64,000 bases of DNA from Phycisphaeraceae bacterium. GTDB lineage: Bacteria; Planctomycetota; Phycisphaerae; Phycisphaerales; UBA1924. Positions within the stretch are counted from its first letter, which is position 1. Every line of letters begins with the position of its first letter. The DNA is taken from NCBI GenBank assembly GCA_020639195.1, contig JACKHB010000002.1, forward strand, positions 310,001 through 374,000. The letters are read 5' to 3'. Below are positions 15,495 to 24,002 of the stretch, piece after piece. The notes beneath the pieces were generated by a model. That model was not told the DNA's origin. It was given only the letters and a program-made list of their open reading frames with translations, and searched no databases. Both the position numbers and the translations under genes were made by a program.

Positions 15495-17486
15495 TCACAC
15501 CAACCGATCCTCCTTGCCAATCCCCAGCGCCGGACGCACATCCACCTGCACCAGCACCTCGGAACCCGCCCTTTCCTCTTGCATCCGCCTGGCCGTCTCA
15601 GGATCCACATAGTCGCTGTGGCACGAGAGCTTGGAGTGCCGGGGCTCGGCATCTGACTCGGCGTGGTCGCCGGGTCGCGTCGTCGCCTGGTCGCCCATCC
15701 CCCTCTTGGTCTTCGCGGCGAGCCGATGGATCTCCTCGGGGCTCAGCACGCCTCGCTTCGCCAGGATCTCCTGCTGCTCAGACGTCAGCGCCGCCGACTT
15801 GACCGGCGCCCCCGGGGCCCGACCCCCCACGCGCTCGAACCCCTCCGCCTTGCCGCTGGCGAACTCCTGGATCTCCTTGCTGATCCGCACGCTGCACCAG
15901 TCGTGCCCGCACATGGCGCAGAAGTCGGTATCGACGTCGAGGTCCTCGTCGTGGAACGCCCGTGCCGTGTCGGGGTCGAACGACAGCTCGAAGTGCCGCT
16001 CCCAGTTGAGCGCCGCCCGCGCCTTGGTCAGCTCATCGTCGCGATCGCGCGTGCCGGGGATGCCCAGGGCCACGTCCGCCGCGTGGGCGGCGATCTTGTA
16101 CGCGATGCACCCCTGCTTCACGTCGTCGCGTTTGGGCAGGCCCAGGTGCTCCTTGGGCGTGACGTAGCACAGCATGCTCGCGCCGTGGTACGCCATCGCC
16201 GTCGCGCCGATGCAGCTCGTGATGTGGTCGTACCCCGGGAAGATGTCTGTTACCAGGGGGCCCAGCACGTAGAACGGCGCCCCGTGGCACAGCCGGCGCT
16301 GGATCTTCGCGTTGTACTCGATCTGGTCGAACGGCACGTGCCCGGGCCCTTCGATCATCACCTGCACGCCGCGCCGCCACGCGCGCTCGGTCAGCTCGCC
16401 CAGCGTCTCGAGCTCCGCGAGCTGCGCGTCGTCGGTCGCGTCGGCCAGGCCACCGGGCCGCAGGCCATCGCCGATCGAGAACGTCACGTCGTGCCGGCGC
16501 ATCAGATCGCAGATGTCGTCCCACATGTCGTACATCAGATTCTCACGCCCGTGCGTGAGCATCCACTTGGCCAGCAGCGACCCGCCGCGAGACACGATCC
16601 CGATCAGCCGGTTCTTGACGTACCTGAGGTGCCCTCGCCGCACGCCCGCGTGGATCGTGAAGTAGTCCACGCCCTGGGTCGCCTGGCGCTCGAGCATCTC
16701 CATCACCGCCCGCTCATCGAGGTCCTCCAGCCGGCGTCCGATGATCATCGAGTAGATCGGCACCGTCCCGATCGGCGCGGTCGAGTGCCGGCAGAACGCC
16801 TCGCGGCAGGTGTCGATGTCACCGCCGGTGCTCAGGTCCATGATCGTGTCGGCGCCCCAGCGCAACGCCCAGTCCAGCTTCTCGAGCTCCTCATCCGTGC
16901 CCGAGGACACCGGCGACGCGCCCATGTTCGCGTTGATCTTCGTCAGCGACGCCCGCCCGATGCACATCGGGTCCAGCCGGTGCGACAGGTGGGCGCGATT
17001 CGCCGGGATCACCATGCGCCCGGCGGCCACCTCATCGCGCACAGCCTCGGCCGCCCGCCCGGGGAACAGCGCCTCGAAGTGGGGTTCGCGCTGGGCGACG
17101 CGCCGCATCTCGGGCGTGATGATGCCCAGGCGCGCGTGCTCAAGCTGCGTGATCGGCGAGAACCCGGGCGGCGGGGTCACGCGACGCGTGACGCCTCGGG
17201 CGTCGGTGAAGGTGGTTGGTTCGCACGCCATGCATGGCGATGACGCGTACGCCGGGATGGTCGCCGAGGGACGCGAGGCGACCTCGACGCTCCAGCCATC
17301 GGGCAGGAAGTCCCACGCCGTCCTCTCGCTCGGCCCGGGCATGCCCGGCGTGTCCGGCGAGGAGAACGCCAGCGGTCCGCCCACATCGTGCGGGTTGGCG
17401 AACGAGCCGGGCGTGGTCGCCTCTGGCTCGCGCCCGGGGTTCAGCCCGCGCGCGGGCACGGAGAATCGGTGGATCGGTCGTGTCAT
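15495..17486 (-). CDS. thiC: Phosphomethylpyrimidine synthase ThiC
   Basis: Radical-SAM enzyme that rearranges aminoimidazole ribotide to HMP-phosphate for thiamine. 663 residues. The N-terminal ThiC-associated region includes RGVTRRVTPPPGFSPITQLEHARLGIITPEM. The catalytic barrel has KINANMGASPVSS, GADTIMDLSTGGDID, YFTIHAGV, SRGGSLLAKWM, MIEGPGHVPFDQI, and FYVLGPLVTDIFPGYDHITS. The [4Fe-4S] cluster ligands are at the C-terminus, CAMCGHDWCS (CX2CX4C). The start ATG abuts a TPP riboswitch whose 3' segment contains the ribosome binding site, so expression should fall when TPP is abundant. Confidence 0.97.
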   Translation of the reverse strand: MTRPIHRFSVPARGLNPGREPEATTPGSFANPHDVGGPLAFSSPDTPGMPGPSERTAWDFLPDGWSVEVASRPSATIPAYASSPCMACEPTTFTDARGVTRRVTPPPGFSPITQLEHARLGIITPEMRRVAQREPHFEALFPGRAAEAVRDEVAAGRMVIPANRAHLSHRLDPMCIGRASLTKINANMGASPVSSGTDEELEKLDWALRWGADTIMDLSTGGDIDTCREAFCRHSTAPIGTVPIYSMIIGRRLEDLDERAVMEMLERQATQGVDYFTIHAGVRRGHLRYVKNRLIGIVSRGGSLLAKWMLTHGRENLMYDMWDDICDLMRRHDVTFSIGDGLRPGGLADATDDAQLAELETLGELTERAWRRGVQVMIEGPGHVPFDQIEYNAKIQRRLCHGAPFYVLGPLVTDIFPGYDHITSCIGATAMAYHGASMLCYVTPKEHLGLPKRDDVKQGCIAYKIAAHAADVALGIPGTRDRDDELTKARAALNWERHFELSFDPDTARAFHDEDLDVDTDFCAMCGHDWCSVRISKEIQEFASGKAEGFERVGGRAPGAPVKSAALTSEQQEILAKRGVLSPEEIHRLAAKTKRGMGDQATTRPGDHAESDAEPRHSKLSCHSDYVDPETARRMQEERAGSEVLVQVDVRPALGIGKEDRLV

Positions 17487-17562
17487 CGCTTCCCTCCGCC
17501 GGTACGAACCGGATCAGGTTCTGCGGGTGCATCTCAGCGGCCATCGGGCCGCGCCCCGAGCG
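17487..17562 (-). promoter_or_regulatory. TPP riboswitch (THI element) controlling thiC
   Basis: Minus strand reads CTCGGGGCGC, then CTGAGATGCACCC, GAACCTGATCCGGTTCGTACCGGCGGAGGGAAGCG (given here in parts), which is the conserved THI-box core CUGAGA...ACCUGAUCYGGUU..UACCRGCGxAGGGA. P1 can form between CGCT (17559-17562) and AGCG next to the ATG. The ribosome binding site GGAGG lies inside the conserved 3' segment, 6 nt from the start codon. Ligand binding should therefore hide it directly, with no separate expression platform. Confidence 0.95.
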
Positions 17563-17594
17563 TCTGACGCACTGTATCCCCAGCCTCCGATCAC

Positions 17595-18002
17595 TCAAAC
17601 CGCCGCCTGCGGAACGCGCTCGCCGGAACGTCCACCTCCCCCCAGTCTCGCCGCCAAGAACGTCACCGGCAACAGCAGCCCCAGAAACACGAGGTGATAC
17701 CACGTCGGCATCAGGCTCCACACGCCCATCTGGACGCCGATTCCTGTCAGCAGCAGCAACGCCCCGAGCACCAGCCCCACGCCGCGCGACCGCCCCCGCG
17801 CGATCCACCCTGCCAGCCCGCCTCCGACGATCGAGCCCACCAGGCTCAGCGCCAGCACCCCTGCCAGCGGCCCCGGCGCGTCGTACCGCACTCCGGCCCC
17901 CACCGCCTCCGCGGCCTCGGCGAACAGCACCGCATTGCCCCCCAGCCACAGCAACGTCCACACGCCATACCCCACCACCACCGCGATGATCGCACGCTTC
18001 AT
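17595..18002 (-). CDS. Small polytopic membrane protein, unknown
   Basis: 135 residues from the ATG at 18002 (MKRAIIAVVVGYGVWTLLW). About four hydrophobic segments: IIAVVVGYGVWTLLWLGGNA, LAGVLALSLVGSIVGGGLAGWIA, VGLVLGALLLLTGIGVQMG and LVFLGLLLPVTFLAARLGG. A family cannot be named; the pattern resembles small inner-membrane proteins of unknown role. It ends about 30 nt before the 5' end of the TPP riboswitch and reads in the same direction. Confidence 0.55.
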   Translation of the reverse strand: MKRAIIAVVVGYGVWTLLWLGGNAVLFAEAAEAVGAGVRYDAPGPLAGVLALSLVGSIVGGGLAGWIARGRSRGVGLVLGALLLLTGIGVQMGVWSLMPTWYHLVFLGLLLPVTFLAARLGGGGRSGERVPQAAV

Positions 18003-18163
18003 GATCCGCCTCCCTTGATTTCGCCCCACCCGGCCCGCCTCGCCCGCGCCAACGCAGCGCGAGCGCCGACTCCACCGCTTCGAACCACACCCATGCGCCG
18101 CGCCCGGATCGGCCGGGCTGTGGCTCGACGCGCGAGCACACCGCGCGCATCAGACGCTGGTGC

Positions 18164-18676
18164 TCACACCGGCCAGTGCTCGCTCCGGCAGCGCTTGGGC
18201 GCCGGGAACAGCGCGAACATCTTGAACAGCAGGCGCGTCCCCAGCCCCGGCCTGCCCCGTTCGATCACGCTCTTGAGCGTGTTGTTGATCAGCTTCGCGC
18301 CCTGCACCATCTGCTTGGCGCTCTTGGTCCCTGGCGTCAGGTCGTCGATCGTCAGCGTGAACTCCGTCCCGCCGCCTGCGGCCTTGAGGTCATACGTCAC
18401 GCGGCAGGGCGGATCGTCCATGTTCGTGAACCGGAACGTGTGCGAGAACCGCGTCGGGGGCGTGAACTCCAGGATTTCCCCCACCACCCCCGTGTTCTTG
18501 CCGTTTGGCGTCCGCATCGCCAGCTTCGACCCCGGCTCCAGGCTCTTGACGTCCATCCTGCTGTTGAAGAAGCACGCGATGGGCGCATCGGTGCGCGTGA
18601 TCTCGCGCCACACCGCCTCCACCGGCCCGTTGATGTGGATGCTGAACACCCGGCGACGATCTGAACTATTCGGCAC
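18164..18676 (-). CDS. SRPBCC/AHSA1-domain protein
   Basis: 170 residues. Activator-of-Hsp90-like START/Bet v1 fold: FSIHINGPVEAVWREITRTDAP at the first strand, FNSRMDVKSLEPGSKLAMRT, VVGEILEFTPPTRFSHTFRF, and the C-terminal helix with LINNTLKSVIERG. Such proteins bind hydrophobic ligands; the ligand here is unknown. The gene overlaps the upstream ArsR-type regulator by 11 nt, the common arrangement of an autoregulated repressor with an SRPBCC effector. Confidence 0.85.
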   Translation of the reverse strand: MPNSSDRRRVFSIHINGPVEAVWREITRTDAPIACFFNSRMDVKSLEPGSKLAMRTPNGKNTGVVGEILEFTPPTRFSHTFRFTNMDDPPCRVTYDLKAAGGGTEFTLTIDDLTPGTKSAKQMVQGAKLINNTLKSVIERGRPGLGTRLLFKMFALFPAPKRCRSEHWPV

Positions 18677-19049
18677 GGCGTGCCCCCTTTTTCGTTGGAG
18701 TGCCCTTCAGTCTTCTTTTCCGATCCTCCGCGATCTCCACGCGGTCCTTGATGTCCGCCATCCGTCCTGCCCAGAACGTCGCGTACCGGTCCGTCCACCG
18801 GTCGTAGATCCGCTGGATCGGCACCGCGTTGAACCACAGCCGCCGAACCCGCCCGTCCTTCTCGCTGCGGATCAGCCCGCACGACTCCAGCACTCGCAGG
18901 TGCTTCATCACCGCGATCCGCGACATCTCAAACTCCGCGGCCAGCTCGCGCACGCCACGCCCCGGATGCTCGAACACGATGTCGAGCATCGCCCGCCGCG
19001 CCGGGTGCGCCAACGCCTCGAACACCGGGCTGAGAGGGTCGGGCCGCAT
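18666..19049 (-). CDS. ArsR-family winged-helix repressor
   Basis: 127 residues. The winged-helix core is VFEALAHPARRAMLDIVFEHPGRGVRELAAEFEMSRIAVMKHLRVLESCGLIRSEKDGRVRRLWFNA (recognition helix SRIAVMKHLRVLE). No metal-binding cysteine motif (ELCVCDL) is present, so it is likely of the non-metal, SRPBCC-partnered type. A perfect palindrome touches its start codon (19050-19069), which indicates autorepression of the two-gene operon. Confidence 0.9.
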   Translation of the reverse strand: MRPDPLSPVFEALAHPARRAMLDIVFEHPGRGVRELAAEFEMSRIAVMKHLRVLESCGLIRSEKDGRVRRLWFNAVPIQRIYDRWTDRYATFWAGRMADIKDRVEIAEDRKRRLKGTPTKKGARRAE

Positions 19050-19069
19050 AGGTAACCTACAGGTTACCT
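19050..19069. promoter_or_regulatory. Palindromic operator of the ArsR/SRPBCC operon
   Basis: AGGTAACCT-AC-AGGTTACCT: a perfect 9-bp inverted repeat with 2-bp spacer, immediately upstream of the repressor start codon. It would cover the ribosome binding or promoter region of this operon. Its position and symmetry fit a dimeric winged-helix repressor site. Confidence 0.75.
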
Positions 19070-19639
19070 TTTGTCCGATCGCCAGTCAAGAGCCCGATCC
19101 AGAGGCCAGGCAAGAAGTCGGTCCAGAATCGAGAGCTGCGGCGGGACCTGCTGTGGGCGCGGACGCCAGAGCGGGCCAAGGCCGGCATCGGGGTGCGGGT
19201 GACTCGCGCGGGGTACGGGCCGGATGGGCGGTGGGTCTGGACGATCCCGCCCGACGCTCCGCGCCAAAGGGTGCCAACTCCTCCCCGTCCCGATTCGTTG
19301 GCACTCTATGACGCCTTTGGCACCCTTTGAGTTTCTGAGCTCCTAGAGGGGGTGGTCTGGATCAGCCCCCCCTGAACCCGACTCCATAGAGTGCCAACTC
19401 TCCAAAGGATGCCAAGCGGCAAAGAGGAGGGCTTTGGCACTCTATGGCGTGGCGCTCTATGGCGCCCGGAACCGACCCCCCGTGGAACGCGTTCCACGCG
19501 ACACTCCCCACGCCGCCCCGTCCGCCCCACTCCCGCCTTCAGTTTCCGTTCGTGAACCACCCCCGCCCCGGTACACTCGGCCCCGAGCCCGGACCGCGCC
19601 CGCTGTCTGGCCGCCTCCCCGGGCCCCCCGGGAGCCCCC
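19070..19639. other. Non-coding stretch of about 570 bp with a cluster of short repeats
   Basis: No coding frame with credible composition is seen between the ArsR operator and the beta-helix gene. The central part (19266-19446) contains several copies of a TTGGCACTCTATG-type word in both orientations, described separately. The last 190 bp are C-rich and lead to the SD of the beta-helix gene (GGAG at about 19631). Confidence 0.5.
19266..19446. repeat. Cluster of inverted/direct TTGGCACTCTATG repeats
   Basis: GTTGGCACTCTATG at 19297-19310 is matched by its exact reverse complement CATAGAGTGCCAAC at 19385-19398 and again directly at 19434-19446 (TTGGCACTCTATG). A second related word, AAAGGGTGCCAA at 19267-19278, has its reverse complement TTGGCACCCTTT at about 19318-19329. 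Long foldback structures are possible. Confidence 0.7.
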
Positions 19640-21031
19640 ATGCGCCGCCACCATCTCCTGCCCGCCCTCGCCATCGGCGTGGGCGTGTCGCTCATCACGT
19701 TCGCCCTGGTCGCCGGCCCGATCGACCCGCCCGGCGGACCGGTCGCGAGCACGAACAAGACACTCGCCGAGGTCGAGCCCCGCATCGCCATCAACGCCAC
19801 CAACACCCCCGGCGACGCCGACAGCCTCTACAAGATCACCGCGCCCGGCTCGTACTACCTCCCCGCCAACCTCGCCGGCGTGGTGGGCAAGCACGGCATC
19901 GAGATCGCCGCGAGCGGCGTCACCCTCGACCTCAACGGCTTCGACCTCGTCGGCATCCCCGGCATGGGCGCGTTCGACGGCGTCAGCGTCTCGGTCGATT
20001 CGCTCCGCGACATCGCCGTGCTCAACGGCTCGGTCCGCAACTGGGGCGATGGAGGCGTGGACCTCGGCTTCCTGTCTCGCGGCTGCCGCGTCGTGGGCAT
20101 CCTCGCCTCGGGCAACAGCGGCACGGGCATCACCACTAGCATCTCCGCCACGGTCTCCAACTGCACCTCCTCATTCAACGGCCAACGCGGGATCCGCGCC
20201 AGCAACGGCTCGACCATCTCCCGGTGCGCCGTCGAGTCCAACACCGGCGCCGGGATCGAGGTGAACCACGGGTGCACCATCTCAGACTGCTCTGCCTATT
20301 TCAACACGGGCCCCGGCGTGCTCACGGGCATCGGGTGCACGGTGATCGACTCTTCGTTCTACCAGAACGCTTCCCACGGCCTCCAACTCGGCGAGGGCGG
20401 CGCCGCGACACGATGCACCGCCTATATCAACGGCGGGCGGGGCCTCAGCGCCGGCAACTCCTGCACGGTCGGCGGCTGCACGGCGTCATTCAACGGCGGC
20501 GCGGGCATCGTCGGGGCCACCAGCGTCGCGATCTCGGACTGCATGACCCAGAACAACGGCGACAGCGGCATCATCGCCGGCGTCGGCTCCACCGTGTCGG
20601 ACTGCTCCTCGTTGCTCAATGCCAACATCGGGATCGAAGTCAACCTCGGTGGCACGGTGGCCGCGTGCTCCGCCAAGAGCAACGCGCTCCACGGTATCGA
20701 GGCCTCCTCCTCGTGCATCATCCGCGGCAACACATGCACGCTGAACGGGACCGCGGGGATCGGCGCCGGCATCAGCGTCTTTGGCACCGACACGCGCATC
20801 GAGCACAACAACTGCACCGGCGCCGACTACGGCATCCTCGCGAGCCTTGGCGGCAACATCATCACCGGCAACACGTGCTCTGCAAACTCGCTCCACAACT
20901 GGAATCTGAGCATCAATAACTTCTACGGCCCGATCGTCGACCGCACGGGTGTCAGCACGCCGGCCGTGCTGGGCGCTGCGGCGGCGGGCACGCTCAACAC
21001 CGCCGATCCGCACGCGAACTTCTCGTACTGA
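19640..21031 (+). CDS. Exported right-handed parallel beta-helix repeat protein
   Basis: 463 residues. Signal peptide LLPALAIGVGVSLITFALVAG. After an N-terminal segment with GSYYLPANLAGVVGKHGIEI and TLDLNGFDLVGI come at least ten PbH1-type coils of about 22 residues with a CxxxxN.GxGI rhythm (CTSSFNGQRGIRASNGSTIS, CAVESNTGAGIEVNHGCTIS, CTASFNGGAGIVGATSVAIS). These form a pectate-lyase-like solenoid on the cell surface or in the periplasm. The C-terminus NTADPHANFSY is repeated in a downstream remnant. Carbohydrate or adhesin function is likely but not shown. Confidence 0.88.
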   Translation: MRRHHLLPALAIGVGVSLITFALVAGPIDPPGGPVASTNKTLAEVEPRIAINATNTPGDADSLYKITAPGSYYLPANLAGVVGKHGIEIAASGVTLDLNGFDLVGIPGMGAFDGVSVSVDSLRDIAVLNGSVRNWGDGGVDLGFLSRGCRVVGILASGNSGTGITTSISATVSNCTSSFNGQRGIRASNGSTISRCAVESNTGAGIEVNHGCTISDCSAYFNTGPGVLTGIGCTVIDSSFYQNASHGLQLGEGGAATRCTAYINGGRGLSAGNSCTVGGCTASFNGGAGIVGATSVAISDCMTQNNGDSGIIAGVGSTVSDCSSLLNANIGIEVNLGGTVAACSAKSNALHGIEASSSCIIRGNTCTLNGTAGIGAGISVFGTDTRIEHNNCTGADYGILASLGGNIITGNTCSANSLHNWNLSINNFYGPIVDRTGVSTPAVLGAAAAGTLNTADPHANFSY

Positions 21032-21045
21032 CCCCTGACATCCCC

Positions 21046-21147
21046 CTCGCGGGCGCGTCGTGTGCGAACGACGCCGGGGCCAACACAGGCGACTCCGGCG
21101 GCACCGCGCCCGGCTTGACCGACCCCCACGCCAACTTCTCCTACTGA
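21046..21147 (+). pseudogene. C-terminal remnant of a second beta-helix protein
   Basis: Just after the beta-helix gene, a frame without a start reads ...NDAGANTGDSGGTAPGLTDPHANFSY and then stops (TGA 21145-21147). Its last residues DPHANFSY are identical to the end of the intact protein, so it appears to be the tail of a deleted or recombined paralogue. Confidence 0.6.
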
Positions 21148-21226
21148 GGCGATCCGCGAGGCGGAGGCGGTGTTGCTCGCGCTGAAGAGGCGTCGTGACG
21201 CGGGGCGAGCCGTCAGACCGAAGCAC

Positions 21227-21298
21227 AGCGGGCGACGCGACTCGAACGCGCAACATTCAGCTTGGAAGGCTGACGCTCTACCATTGAGCTACGCCCGC
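21227..21298 (-). tRNA. tRNA-Gly (anticodon TCC)
   Basis: Minus strand GCGGGCG...CGCCCGC acceptor (21292-21298 with 21228-21234), discriminator T. D-arm TAGCTCAATGGTAGAGC, anticodon loop CTTCCAA with anticodon TCC, T-loop CGTTCGAGTCGCG. 72 nt, no encoded CCA. Confidence 0.95.
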
Positions 21299-21423
21299 GG
21301 GAGGGCGATTCTACGCCCCGGCCAGGGCCATCCAAGATCACGCCGTTGTCGGAATCTTCGCGCGGCCCCGCCGGGTCGCCCGGTGCGGAATCGGGGTACG
21401 CTGCCCACCGGAGGGCCCCGATC

Positions 21424-24002
21424 ATGCGCCAGAGCATCGGCGTGCACGCACCCACTCGCGTCGGCAGGGCATGTCGCGCCGCCGCCGGCGCGTGCCTCGC
21501 GCTGGGCCTCCCCTGCGCGGGGCAGGTCGTCGGGCCACGCGACGACGACGCGATGGTTACGACCGTCGGCCAACTGCTCCGCGCCGCCGGGGAGGTGCTC
21601 GAACTGCCCGGGCAGCGCCCGGTGGATGTCGTGGTGCGCGATGGCCGCGCGTACATCAAGACCAACCGGGGCATCGACGTCCTCGACCTGGCCCGGTGGG
21701 AGCGGCTGTATCACCTGGACTTCCCCCGGGGCGGGGGCTCGATGTGCGGGATCGCCGTCACGGCCGACGGCGCCGCCCTGTACGCCTCCAACAGCCGCAG
21801 CGAGGTCTACGAAGCGCGCCTCAACCCCGATGGCCCGCCGCAGTGGGGACGGACGCTGACCCTGCCCGCGCCCGAGGTCGGCGGCTCGGCTTTCGCCTGC
21901 GGGCTGGCGCTCACCCCCGATGGCTCGCGCCTGCTCGCGTGCGCTTCGCGCGGCAACGAGGTCGTCGTGTTCGACCTGGCCTCGGGCCAGCCGACCGGGC
22001 GCATCGCCGTGGGCGTCGCCCCCTTTGGCGTCGTCGTCTCGGGCGATGGGCAGCGGGCCTACGTCAGCAACTGGGGCGGACATCGCGCCGCCGACGGCGA
22101 GGAGACCTCCGACAGCGGCGGCACCCCCGCCGTGGTCGATGCGCGGGGCATCGCCGCCAGCGGCACCGTCTCGATCGTGGACCTACCCCGGGCCCGCGTC
22201 AGCGCCGAGGTCGAGGTGGGCCTGTCGCCGGGCGCCATGCGCCTGAGCCCCGATGGTGCGCGCCTGTACGTCGCCTGCGCCAACAGCGACGAGGTCGTCG
22301 TGGTGGACACGCAGCGCGCCGGAGTCAGCGCGCGGATCGACGTCAAGCCCGATGCCGCGCTGCCGTTTGGCAGCATGCCCGCCGGGCTGGCCCTCAGCGA
22401 CGACGGCGCGATGCTGCTGGCCGCCAACGCCGGCAACAACGCCGTGGCGGTGATCGACGTCTCGGGGGAATCCGCCCAAACGCTCGGATTCGTGCCCACG
22501 GGCTGGTATCCGGTGGCGGTCGAGGCCGCCGGCGGCTCGATGGTCGTGGTCAACGCGCGGGGCATCGGCTCGCGCCAGGCGCGCAGCGACGGCGCCTTCA
22601 ACAGCCATCGCCACGTGGGCACGGCCCAGCGCATCGAGGTCCCGCGGGGCGCGGCCCTGGAGGCGATGACCCGCCGGTGCCTGGAGGATGCGCGCGTGCC
22701 GCGGGTGCTGCGGGCCCGCGAGATGGGCGCGTCGGATGCGGCGCGGGCGCCCGTGCCGCGGCGGGCGGGCGAGCCCAGCGTGTTCGAGCACGTCGTGTAC
22801 ATCATCAAGGAGAACCGGACCTACGACCAAGTCTTCGGGGACCTCGCCTCCGGGCCCGACCCAAAGGGCAACGGCAAGCCCGAGCTGTGCATCTACGGGC
22901 GCGAGGTCACGCCGAACCAGCACGCGCTGGCCGAGCAGTTCGTGCTCTTGGACAACTACTACTGCAACGGCGTGCTCTCGGCCGACGGCCACTCCTGGGC
23001 CACCGAAGGGAACGTCACCGTACCTCGAACGCTCCTTCGGCGGCTTCGCGGGCTTCACCTTCAGCGACGACCCGCTGGCCTTCTCCTCCAGCGGGTTCGT
23101 CTGGGACCACGCCCTGGCGGCAGGCCTGAATTACGCTACGGCGAGTTCCGCTACACCGATGAGGCTGACTCCGACTTCCCGACCATCCTCGGGAATGCCG
23201 GGACCAGCAGCGCCTTTGCCCGATCCGCTTCACCCACCACGCGCGGCATGGCCCACGATCACTGACTCTCCTGCCCCAGTGTAAGGATTATGGACATCTG
23301 ACCAGATCCGCGCCCAGCGTCTTCGTCGGGAGTTCGCCGAGTTCGGGCGGCGGGTGACCTGCCGAACCTGCGTCATCTACCTGCCCAGCAGCCACACCTC
23401 CGTTTTGGCAGGAAACCCGAGCACACCCGCGCTCGTCGCGGACCGCGGCTCCCCTGGCCCTGGGCCGGATCGTCGATACGATCCCAGCCACAGCCGCTGG
23501 CCACCACCTGCATCGCTATTCAGGGGACGATCCGCGGGACAGCTGGGACCGCGATGGACAGGCACCTCCTGCCGGGTGATCAGCCGTACGCAGGCAGGCG
23601 ATCCGTCGAAAACTTCATATCAGAGCGGGCGTGTCACACCATCAGGCAAGATCCTCGGTCTGCGCCCCGCGGACCAGCGTTTTCTCGCCCGTGCTCGCGC
23701 GTCTTCACAGCCACCGCGGGCCCAGCGCCGCCTTCGCACCTGCCCTGAACATCTCGCTGACGGAGATAGACCCGCAAGTCGTCAACTCCGGGCCCGACAG
23801 CGCCTGGGCCGAGGTAAGAGCGAGCGCAGACTTCGCGCACATCGACGCCGCGGACGAGGAACGATCTCAGCGGTCCTCTGGCGACGCAAGAGGCGTCGTG
23901 CATTACCCGCGAGAGTGGGCGGCGCACCGCAGCACGGGCTGGCCTGCCGGCGCTGGGCCTCGTGCTGGACTGCATCAGGCCGACGACGACGGTGACGACT
24001 GA
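21424..24002 (+). pseudogene. YVTN beta-propeller/phosphoesterase-family protein, frameshifted (pseudogene or sequence errors)
   Basis: The first 530 residues are intact: signal peptide, YVTN/NHL propeller (FACGLALTPDGSRLLACASRG, MRLSPDGARLYVACANSDEVV, LALSDDGAMLLAANAGNNA), then phosphoesterase start HVVYIIKENRTYDQVFGDL, LLDNYYCNGVLSADGHSW. From about 23,020 the frame breaks repeatedly, but the family continues across frames: YLERSFGGFAGFTFSDDPL, then YTDEADSDFPTILGN, IRAQRLRREFAEF, GDLPNL, VIYLPSSHTS, ALGRIVDTI, DDPRDSWD, KILGLRPADQRF, LNISLTEIDPQVVN, FAHIDAADE. A stop follows GLHQADDDGDD at 24000-24002. Related proteins are around 800-900 residues, so the whole gene is present but carries many small indels. 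Confidence 0.8.
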
